From positions 1-10,306 of the forward strand of contig JAALLB010000034.1 in assembly GCA_011087745.1 (NCBI GenBank): DNA of 10,306 nucleotides, given 5' to 3'. The notes beneath the pieces were generated by a model. The model ran no database searches and was not told the origin of the DNA. It saw only the letters and a list, made by a program, of their open reading frames with translations. Both the position numbers and the translations under genes were made by a program. This DNA comes from Hyphomicrobiales bacterium. Its GTDB lineage: Bacteria; Pseudomonadota; Alphaproteobacteria; Rhizobiales; Rhizobiaceae. Positions 1-6,302 of this stretch are shown in pieces (position 1 is the first letter of the stretch; each line of letters opens with the position of its first letter).

Positions 1-1130
1 CATAGCCCACCCTTATCAGAGATAAATCCTGAAATCAACTTGGCATTACCGTTCAGCTGCATCGCCATCGGCACTGAAGGCCGTTGTGATGAACGGCCAC
101 GTAAGTGCCAAAATTACCCAGATGACAAGGCAATACACCAGACCGAACAACAAGCTGTCCCACATGGTCTTTGTTACACGTTCAAAATTTCTAGCACCAT
201 AATTCTGGCTGAGAATGAGGCCGACAGCGCCGGATAGAGCAAATACTGCAGCAAATGCCAGGGGCATCAAACGACCAACAATTGCCCAACCCGCTACTGC
301 ATCATCCCCAAATTCTGCAATAGTGGCTGTAACATAAGCATTGCCAACAGGGGTTGCTACTTGCGTTAGGACGGCTGGAATTCCGATTGTCAGGAAAGGT
401 CGTATATTGTTCTTAAGCGAGCTTAACTTTGGCTTGCCGATCAAATTGTGCACATAAACTGTAAAATAAAGCCCGACACCCAACATGAAAATGCGAACAA
501 CCACGATCGCAATGGCCGCGCCATTTATTCCCAGGTCAAGACCAAAGATGAAAACCGGGTCGAGTACCAATGCTGCTCCGACAACGGAAAGTGTTACCAG
601 CATTGCCCGTTTGGCATCCCCCCTTGCTCTCAACAAGCCAGCCATACAAATCCCCAGACCAAGCAATGGAAAGGATGGAATTGCTATTTGCATGAATACA
701 AGAGCTATTTCCTTGGTTTCTCCCTTTGCTCCCAGCAAATCCAGCAAATATGGCAAGGATGGAATGACAATTGCCACAACAATAAGGGATAGAACCATCA
801 TATAGACCAGTGAGGTTCTTGCCCGGCGTCTTGCAGCAGCTTCATCCCCAGCTCCAATTGCACGAGCAGTTATGGCTGTTGAAGCAATGGTAAACCCGAT
901 CGAAACCGATAGGGTGAAGAACATGATGGTTGAGGCATACCCAACAGCTACGGCAAGTTCCTGTTGGCCGAGCAATGAGATATAAAACAGATTAATGACA
1001 TCAACCAAAAAGATTGCAACAAGCCCAATAGCACCTGTCGAGGTCATAGTCATTACATGTCGCATGATTGAGCCCTCGGTGAAGACGGCGTTTTTGCGGG
1101 CTCAGTTTGGGTGGTGTTAGCCTTTGCCAT
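1..1130 (-). pseudogene. MATE-family multidrug/cation efflux transporter, two frameshifts, 3' end outside window
   Basis: MATE transporters are inner-membrane antiporters, usually of about 450 residues and 12 helices, that export drugs or organic cations in exchange for H+ or Na+. The long open stretch (46-1065, 339 residues) is clearly MATE: hydrophobic helices throughout, a GLLRARGDA segment near residue 143, FIFGLDLGINGAA near 173-184 and SQNYGARNFERV near 286-297, the second-half family motif. It is not the whole gene. An ATG at 1130-1128, overlapping the stop of the antiporter gene as TAATG, opens MAKANTTQTEPAK. Adding one base at the A5 run (1091-1095) joins this to NAVFTEGSIMRHV, which leads straight into the long frame. 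At the other end the long frame stops with TAA at 48-46, about 100 residues short of the family length. From about position 60 a different frame stays open to base 1, reading NAKLISGFISDKGGLW, plausible for the next helix. The family call is secure; whether the lesions are real is not. Confidence 0.85.
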
Positions 1131-2977
1131 TATTCAGCTGGAGTGCTTTCTGTTGAAGTATCATTTAAAATTTCTTCTTCCAAAACCTCACTGGAACGTT
1201 CATCAAGTGCTGTTGCTGGATGCTGTGGCTTGACCAAAGGTTCTGGTTGTACATCCGGTTTGGTATGCAAGATGTCCAGACCAGCATACATGCCTTCGCG
1301 GTATTGAACCATTAGGCGATCCTGATCCAAATGCCTGACGTTTTCCAATATTTCCTGAATTTCTTCTTCTTCATGCCCAAGACCTTTCAACATTTCATTA
1401 CCCAAAGCCAAGGCAGATTCAAATGTTTCGCGGATTTGATATTTCACCTTCTTGTCCATTAACTGAAGCGTATGGGCACGATCGTATGCTCTGACATACA
1501 TGGCTTTTTCCGGAAATTCGCTGGCTATCAAATCAACAATACGATTGGTGATTTCCGGTGTATGGGTTGTAACGCACACTAATTTTGCATTCTGTATGCC
1601 TGCTGCGATTAAAACATCTTTCCGCGAGCCGTTGCCAAAATAAATGCGAAAACCAAATTTTGCTGCTTGTTTTATGATGTTGGGGTTATTGTCGATAACC
1701 GTGACTTCTTTTCCCGACGCAAGAAGTGCCTGGGCCGCTACTTGGCCCATTCTTGAAAAACCAATCATCAAAACGGTTGATTGTGCACCTTGGAAATCTT
1801 CTTCCGGTTCTTCTTCTACGGAAGTGGTTTCCAGCAATTTATTACCTATCCAAACCGAGAGCGGCGTCAAAATCATTGAAAGAACCACCATCGCAACAAG
1901 AAAAGACGAAGTCTTCGTATCCAACACTCCGATGCTTGTGGCTGAAGCAAATAGCACAAAGCCAAACTCACCATGTTGAGAGAGAATGGCTGCTGTTTTA
2001 GTGCATTCCGAATGACCGGACGCAAAAGCCTTGCAGGCCAAATATATTACACCTGCTTTCACAACCATTGCGATCAAGACAAATCCAATAATTGCAAACC
2101 AGTTATCCAGCAAGACTGTCACGTCCAGGGAAAGACCAACTGCCATGAAAAACAGGCCAAGAAGAATGCCGCGGAACGGCTCAATATTAGCTTCAAGCTC
2201 TACACGGTAGGATGATTCTGCCAGCAAAACGCCCGCAAGAAAGGAGCCAAGCGCCATGGATAATCCAACGGATTGCATCAACATTGCAGATCCGAATACA
2301 ACGAAAAGCGCCGTTGCCAACATTGCTTCATTCGCGCCGGTTCTGGCGATAACTCCCAGGAGTGGGTTCAATAAGTATCGCCCCGCGAAGATTACAGTTC
2401 CGATTGCCAACAATCCGATCCAGAACGCTGACCAATCAGCACCCATTTCAGCTGATGAATAAAGTAGGGGTACGATCGCCAATAGAGGAATAATTGCCAA
2501 ATCCTGAAATAGAAGTACCGAAAATGTTTTTTGGCCGTAACTGGTATTTACATCGCCTTTTGTTTCAAGCGTTTGCAAGACAAAGGCGGTTGAAGAAAGT
2601 GCCAATCCAAAGCCAGCAACAATTGCCATATTGAGATTGGGTGCAACTAACCAGGCAAGCAACGACAATGCAAAGCCACAACACATGACTTGTGCTGACC
2701 CAAGGCCCAAAATATCTCGCCGCATGGACCATAGCCTTGAAGGCTTCATTTCCAGGCCCACTATGAAGAGCAGGAATACAATACCAAGTTCGGCAAAATG
2801 AAGAATGCTTTCTCCATTGTTTACCAGACCCAGTATTGGCCCGAGAATTACGCCAGCAGCCAGATAACCAAGAACAGTACCAAGGCCGATGCGTTTAAAA
2901 ATCGGCGCAGCAATAACTGCAGCACCCAGGAGCAGAACTGTTTGCGTATAAATTTCTGGAGTTGCTTCTACTGCCAT
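1130..2977 (-). CDS. KefB/KefC-type monovalent cation:proton antiporter (CPA2) with RCK_N domain
   Basis: This 615-residue inner-membrane protein belongs to the CPA2 family and resembles KefB, KefC and YbaL, which carry out K+ efflux coupled to H+ entry, often under glutathione or electrophile control. Residues 10-380 form the Na+/H+-exchanger transmembrane domain of about 12 helices, with the family segments LLFQDLAIIPLL (155-166) and HGEFGFVLF (335-343). Residues 400-515 form a TrkA-N/RCK nucleotide-binding fold: VLMIGFSRMGQ (402-412), an acidic end of the second strand at VIDNNP (427-432), and FGNGSRKDVL (447-456). RETFESALALGNEML (516-530) matches the post-RCK region of KefC-like proteins. 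An acidic tail follows (about 575-615). The glycine motif reads GFSRMG rather than the usual GFGRxG. The ATG at 2977 has a good AGGGAG ribosome site seven bases upstream. The length is normal for the family. No KefF/KefG-like ancillary oxidoreductase is present. The stop overlaps the MATE start, suggesting translational coupling. The transported ion is not certain. Confidence 0.93.
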   Translation of the reverse strand: MAVEATPEIYTQTVLLLGAAVIAAPIFKRIGLGTVLGYLAAGVILGPILGLVNNGESILHFAELGIVFLLFIVGLEMKPSRLWSMRRDILGLGSAQVMCCGFALSLLAWLVAPNLNMAIVAGFGLALSSTAFVLQTLETKGDVNTSYGQKTFSVLLFQDLAIIPLLAIVPLLYSSAEMGADWSAFWIGLLAIGTVIFAGRYLLNPLLGVIARTGANEAMLATALFVVFGSAMLMQSVGLSMALGSFLAGVLLAESSYRVELEANIEPFRGILLGLFFMAVGLSLDVTVLLDNWFAIIGFVLIAMVVKAGVIYLACKAFASGHSECTKTAAILSQHGEFGFVLFASATSIGVLDTKTSSFLVAMVVLSMILTPLSVWIGNKLLETTSVEEEPEEDFQGAQSTVLMIGFSRMGQVAAQALLASGKEVTVIDNNPNIIKQAAKFGFRIYFGNGSRKDVLIAAGIQNAKLVCVTTHTPEITNRIVDLIASEFPEKAMYVRAYDRAHTLQLMDKKVKYQIRETFESALALGNEMLKGLGHEEEEIQEILENVRHLDQDRLMVQYREGMYAGLDILHTKPDVQPEPLVKPQHPATALDERSSEVLEEEILNDTSTESTPAE

Positions 2978-3113
2978 TTTGCTACTCCCTGCGTTGAAAA
3001 TTGAACGAATCGAATATAAAAAGCCTTCATGTCTTGCTTCGATAACCTTAGAGGCTTATGTGTTTGTTTAAAATAGTTTCTCACTGATTTCCTTTCATTT
3101 GTGGCAAAATAAT
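2978..3113. promoter_or_regulatory. Divergent promoter region between the Kef antiporter and pmbA
   Basis: This 136-base AT-rich gap is the only divergent spacer in the window, so promoters for both transcription units are expected in it. On the plus strand TAAAAT (3069-3074) matches five of six bases of a -10 box and would give a leader of roughly 30 bases to the pmbA ATG, but its -35 region (CTTAGA, 3047-3052) is poor. On the minus strand TATATT (complement of 3013-3018) is a possible -10 box, with only a weak -35. Six-base inverted arms AAGCCT (3021-3026) and AGGCTT (3052-3057) have centres 31 bases apart. Short direct repeats TTGAA (2994-2998, 3001-3005) and CGAAT (3006-3010, 3011-3015) are also present. 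The promoter assignments are inference. Confidence 0.35.
2985..2990 (-). promoter_or_regulatory. Ribosome binding site of the Kef-type antiporter
   Basis: AGGGAG on the minus strand lies seven bases before the ATG at 2977-2975. It supports that start for the antiporter. Confidence 0.75.
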
Positions 3114-4466
3114 ATGAACGAACTCAAAAAGCTTGAAGCCGACGCACTCAACTTGGTCTCCCTAGCAAAAAAAGCCGGAGCTGATGCCTGTGATGTTGTG
3201 GTTGCAAGCGGTAATTCCCTGTCCGTTGGAATTCGCGAAGGTGCTGTTGAGAACAGCAACCGCTCTGAGTCCGATGCATTATACTTACGGGTCTTTTGTG
3301 ACAAAAAGATAGCAAGCGTTACTTCAAACACAAAAAATGATCCACAATCCTTAGCAGAACGCGCTGTTGCCATGGCAAAAGTATCCCCTGAAGATCCATT
3401 TCAAGGGTTGGCGGATCAAGACAGACTGATTTCAACCAACGACATCAACACGAAAATTTCCGAACTTGATTTGTTCGATAATACAGACCCTGACCCTAAT
3501 TTTATGGAGCAGCAGGCTTTGGCAGTTGAAGAGGCTGGCATGAGTGTTGATGGCGTTACAAAATCCTTGAGTTGCGGAATGAGTTGGTCAACTTCTGGTT
3601 TTGTTCTGGCAACTTCCGATGATTTTTCTGGAAGCTATCAACGTTCCGGTTTTTCTCTCGTTGGTTCCTTTGCAGCTGGCGAAGGAACAGGCATGGAGCG
3701 GGACTATGATTATGACACTGCTGTTTACATGAGTGACCTGAAAAAAGCAGAAGCTATTGGTAAGTTTGCTGGAGAGAGAGCAGTTAAACGATTGAACCCA
3801 CGGCAAATAAAATCCGGATCGTATCCGATAATTGTTGATCGCCGTGTTTCTGCAACACTTCTGGGTTCGCTGGCTGGTGCAATTAATGCTGCTTCCGTTG
3901 CACGTAAAACCAGCTTCCTGCGCGAAATGATGGGCAAGCAGATTACCAAGAATTCTATCAATATCATCGATGACCCACATATGATTCGTAAATCTGGTTC
4001 GAAAATATGTGACGGTGAAGGGGTTTCCATTCAGAAACTCAATTTGGTTGAAGATGGAATTTTGCAAACCTGGTTGCTTGATAGCGCCACCGCAAGAGAA
4101 TTAAACCTAAAAACAAACGGCCGTGCCAGCCGCAGCGGATCTGGGACGTCTCCGTCAACCACCAACTGTTATATGGAAGCCGGTGAACAAAGTGCTGAGG
4201 ACATGATTGCTTCGATCAAGGAAGGTCTTTATTTAACGGAAACCATTGGGCACGGTATCAATATGGTAACTGGAGATTATTCCAAGGGTGCTTCTGGCTA
4301 CTGGATTGAAAACGGCGAAATTGCTTTTCCGGTTGGAGAAATTACAATTGCAGGCAATTTGAAAGATATGTTCATGAACATCACACCTGCTTCTGATCTG
4401 GAATTTAAATTCGGAACTAATGCACCAACGCTACTTCTGGAAGGAATGACGATTGGCGGCAAATAG
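3114..4466 (+). CDS. pmbA: PmbA/TldE, non-catalytic partner of the TldD/PmbA metalloprotease
   Basis: PmbA (TldE) pairs with TldD in a cytoplasmic heterodimeric protease. In E. coli it matures the peptide microcin B17 and affects degradation of the antitoxin CcdA; the metal site is carried by TldD, not PmbA. The protein is 450 residues from the ATG at 3114, the normal size. Matching family segments are ADACDVVVASGNSLSVGIREG (about 23-43), the central ERAVKRLNPRQIKSGSYPIIVD region (221-242), LLDSATARELNLKTNGRASR (321-340), and the C-terminal GHGINMVTGDYSKGASGYWIENGE block (379-402) followed by EITIAGNL. No HExxxH is seen, as expected for PmbA. The frame is open back to a TTG at 3099, but the ATG at 3114 fits the family N-terminus better; neither start has a strong ribosome site. 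It is the first gene of the six-gene run, and its last 14 bases overlap the next gene. No tldD lies in this window. Confidence 0.93.
   Translation: MNELKKLEADALNLVSLAKKAGADACDVVVASGNSLSVGIREGAVENSNRSESDALYLRVFCDKKIASVTSNTKNDPQSLAERAVAMAKVSPEDPFQGLADQDRLISTNDINTKISELDLFDNTDPDPNFMEQQALAVEEAGMSVDGVTKSLSCGMSWSTSGFVLATSDDFSGSYQRSGFSLVGSFAAGEGTGMERDYDYDTAVYMSDLKKAEAIGKFAGERAVKRLNPRQIKSGSYPIIVDRRVSATLLGSLAGAINAASVARKTSFLREMMGKQITKNSINIIDDPHMIRKSGSKICDGEGVSIQKLNLVEDGILQTWLLDSATARELNLKTNGRASRSGSGTSPSTTNCYMEAGEQSAEDMIASIKEGLYLTETIGHGINMVTGDYSKGASGYWIENGEIAFPVGEITIAGNLKDMFMNITPASDLEFKFGTNAPTLLLEGMTIGGK
4441..4445 (+). promoter_or_regulatory. Ribosome binding site inside pmbA supporting the TTG start of the phosphatase
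   Basis: AAGGA, within a longer GGAAGGA, lies seven bases before the TTG at 4453-4455. It sits within the last codons of pmbA. No ATG or GTG in the phosphatase frame is close enough to preserve the conserved N-terminus, so this site decides the start. Confidence 0.6.
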
Positions 4467-5250
4467 CAATCGAACGAACGATGCAGATCTGCTTTTAGCC
4501 ACGGCACTTGAAGTGGGTAAAATTGGGCTCAAGTATTTCAAATCGAAAAATGAAGTCAGGTTTAAGTCAGGCAACTCTCCTGTTTCTCAAGCAGACATGG
4601 AAATTGATGATTTCCTGCGAACCACTCTTATTCGGCATCGCCCGGATTACGGTTGGCTATCAGAAGAAACTGAAGATAACAAAGAGCGACTTGATTGTGA
4701 CCGTGTATTAATTGCTGATCCGGTTGATGGAACAAGAGGTTTCATAGATGGGCACAATGAATGCTGCATTTCAATTGCAATTGTAGAAAACGGGCGCCCT
4801 ACCGAGGCCATTCTTCATTGCCCTGCTTTAAAGCAGACATTTCTGGCAAGCAAGGGAAATGGGCTTGAGCTCATTGGTGATTTCAATAGCCCGGATACTG
4901 CAGCTGACAAACCTCGGGTTACAGGCTCCAAAAAATTAATTGAAACGATACGTGCACTACCGCATCAGCCTTTTGAAGTGGCAGATTTCATTCCGTCATT
5001 GGCCTATCGTTTGGCACTTGTTGCTAGTGGAGAACTGGACGGCGCTTTTGCCCGAGGTGGTGCAAGTGAGTGGGATATTGCAGCGGCAGATCTGATCTTG
5101 GAAGAAAGCGAATGCAAGCTTACAGATACGGATAAAAACGTTATTGAATATAATCGTCTAAAAGTTCAGGTTCCTGCACTTATTGCAACGCATAACAATC
5201 GGTATGAAGAAATATTCGCACTTGCGAAACAAGCCGGATTTCTTCATTAA
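4453..5250 (+). CDS. Inositol-monophosphatase family protein, CysQ-like (3'(2'),5'-bisphosphate nucleotidase)
   Basis: The family comprises Mg2+-dependent phosphatases that act on inositol monophosphate, on 3'-phosphoadenosine 5'-phosphate (CysQ) or on sugar phosphates. All three metal-site motifs are visible in the 265 residues: the acidic pair E71/E72 in LSEETED, DPVDGT (89-94) with the two aspartates, and WDIAAADLIL (207-216), in which D208 is the third metal ligand. PVSQADMEIDDFLR (43-56) is the usual preceding helix. The form DPVDGTRGF and the overall length lean towards the CysQ/HisN side rather than the SuhB type, but I cannot fix the substrate. The start is a TTG with a good ribosome site, overlapping pmbA by 14 bases, which suggests translational coupling. 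DUF4170 follows after a 38-base gap. The position in a lipid A gene run is common in related bacteria, but no direct link to lipid A is known to me. Confidence 0.88.
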   Translation: MAANSNRTNDADLLLATALEVGKIGLKYFKSKNEVRFKSGNSPVSQADMEIDDFLRTTLIRHRPDYGWLSEETEDNKERLDCDRVLIADPVDGTRGFIDGHNECCISIAIVENGRPTEAILHCPALKQTFLASKGNGLELIGDFNSPDTAADKPRVTGSKKLIETIRALPHQPFEVADFIPSLAYRLALVASGELDGAFARGGASEWDIAAADLILEESECKLTDTDKNVIEYNRLKVQVPALIATHNNRYEEIFALAKQAGFLH

Positions 5251-5278
5251 TCAGCTAGAATTATTCATATCCTGTTGT

Positions 5279-5282
5279 GGAG
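5279..5282 (+). promoter_or_regulatory. Ribosome binding site of the DUF4170 gene
   Basis: GGAG lies six bases before the ATG at 5289. The frame is also open from a GTG at 5277, but that codon overlaps this site, so the ATG at 5289 is the better start. Confidence 0.6.
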
Positions 5283-5288
5283 AAACTT

Positions 5289-5534
5289 ATGAGTGAAGAT
5301 AACGATACGCAGTTATTACATTTAGTATTTGGCGGAGAACTCGAAAACCTAGATCATGTGAAATTTCGCAATCTGGAAGAGCTTGATATTGTAGGGATTT
5401 ATCCCAATTATGAAAAAGCCCAACTGGCATGGAAAGCAAAAGCCCAGCAGACTGTCGATAATGCCCACATGCGCTATTTCATTGTGCATATGCATAAATT
5501 GCTTGACCCGGATGGTGATGGAAAATTCGGCTAA
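5289..5534 (+). CDS. DUF4170 family protein, function unknown
   Basis: This small soluble protein of 81 residues has no signal peptide or membrane segment. I recognise it as DUF4170, common in alphaproteobacteria, from the blocks LLHLVFGGEL near the N-terminus, VGIYPNYEKAQLAWKAKAQ in the middle and DNAHMRYFIVHMHKLLDP near the end. No function has been established that I know of. It may be cytoplasmic, and the conserved aromatic and histidine residues (HMRYFIVHMH) suggest a binding surface, but that is inference. The ATG at 5289, with GGAG six bases upstream, is preferred over the GTG at 5277. The last residues, DPDGDGKFG, resemble half of an EF-hand loop, but the protein ends before the loop would finish. 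It lies between the phosphatase (38-base gap) and the acyltransferase (18-base gap), on what looks like the same transcript as waaA and lpxK. Confidence 0.85.
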   Translation: MSEDNDTQLLHLVFGGELENLDHVKFRNLEELDIVGIYPNYEKAQLAWKAKAQQTVDNAHMRYFIVHMHKLLDPDGDGKFG

Positions 5535-5552
5535 AGTCAAATATTCATTGAA

Positions 5553-6302
5553 ATGACAGAACCAATTCAACCAAAACGCCTGAAGCGCAAGAAGCGCTTA
5601 CGTTTGTTTATACGCAGTCTGAGCCAAAATAAAATTGCTCTGAATGTGACTTCGCGCCTGGCTATTTGGTATTTGCAATGGGTTCAAAGAACCAACAAGA
5701 TTATCGTTGAGCCAGCAAATATTTTGGAAACTCTCACACCTAAACAACCACTTATTGTTGGGGTCTGGCACGGACAACATATCTTGATGCCTGCCCTGCC
5801 GATTGGTCTAAAGGCATCGGCCATGATTTCCAAAAACTTTGATGGCGAGGTGACTGCCAGAACTGTAGAACACTTTGGCAATCGCACGATTCGTGCATCA
5901 GGTGGCAGAAGCCAAAAACAAACCTTACGAAAAGGTGGCATGACCGGGTTTTTGGAAATGCTGAATGCTTTGCGGGACAACGATAATGTTGTACAAACCG
6001 CCGATATTCCCAAAGGAATTGCACGGAAAGTTGGCCTTGGTATTATCATGTTGGGACAAAAATCCGGCGCTCCAATTGTACCATTGGCAATTGCATCAAG
6101 CCGTAGGCACATTTTTCAAAAAGCTTTGGACAAAGCGGCTCTTAATATGCCGTATGGAACAACAGCAATCGTTGTAGGTGAGCTGGTTCATGTACCTGAT
6201 GATGCAGATGATGCGACGCTGGAAACTTGCCGTGCTAATTTGGAAAAAGAGCTTAATCGTGCGACAAAAAGAGCATACGAGCTAACAGGAAATCCTGAAT
6301 GA
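5553..6302 (+). CDS. DUF374 lysophospholipid acyltransferase-family protein, possible lipid A acyltransferase
   Basis: This 249-residue protein belongs to the DUF374 branch of the LPLAT superfamily, which transfers acyl chains to phospholipid or lipid A precursors at the inner membrane. The N-terminus is strongly basic (RLKRKKRLRLFIR, 9-21), suiting membrane-surface binding. The core has VWHGQHILMPA (71-81), ISKNFDGEVTARTVEHFG (92-109), then VQTADIPKGIARKVGLG (147-163) and KSGAPIVPLAIASS (170-183), matching the DUF374 order of WHG, the D-G-x-x-x-x-R region, D-x-P-K-G and the S-G-x-P-I-V-P block. No D or E stands four residues after H73, so the classical HX4D/E dyad is not evident. In epsilonproteobacteria the DUF374 protein LpxJ is a secondary acyltransferase of lipid A, and the position immediately before waaA and lpxK makes a similar role plausible here. 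The stop overlaps the waaA start (ATGA). The ribosome site at 5553 is weak, perhaps relying on coupling to DUF4170. Confidence 0.85.
   Translation: MTEPIQPKRLKRKKRLRLFIRSLSQNKIALNVTSRLAIWYLQWVQRTNKIIVEPANILETLTPKQPLIVGVWHGQHILMPALPIGLKASAMISKNFDGEVTARTVEHFGNRTIRASGGRSQKQTLRKGGMTGFLEMLNALRDNDNVVQTADIPKGIARKVGLGIIMLGQKSGAPIVPLAIASSRRHIFQKALDKAALNMPYGTTAIVVGELVHVPDDADDATLETCRANLEKELNRATKRAYELTGNPE

Noticed and set aside
448..805. Plus-strand open frames inside the MATE gene (448-792 and 485-805)
   Set aside because: They lie antisense to clear MATE coding sequence and have no recognisable protein features.
1091..1095. Programmed -1 frameshifting at the A5 run in the MATE gene
   Set aside because: The local sequence could allow a slip, but there is no full heptamer, I saw no stimulatory structure, MATE genes are not known for it, and a second frameshift exists in the same gene. 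A simple indel is the better explanation.
3099..3113. TTG start of pmbA at 3099
   Set aside because: It would add MWQNN with no ribosome site; the ATG at 3114 fits the family N-terminus.
3588..4067. A 159-residue minus-strand open frame inside pmbA
   Set aside because: It is fully antisense to well-conserved PmbA sequence, with no promoter, ribosome site or domain features.
5504..5534. EF-hand calcium site at the end of DUF4170 (DPDGDGKFG)
   Set aside because: The 12-residue loop is incomplete because the protein ends first, and there are no flanking helices.
5684..6112. A 142-residue minus-strand open frame inside the acyltransferase gene
   Set aside because: It is a shadow of the conserved DUF374 core; its composition looks like a reverse-complement artefact.
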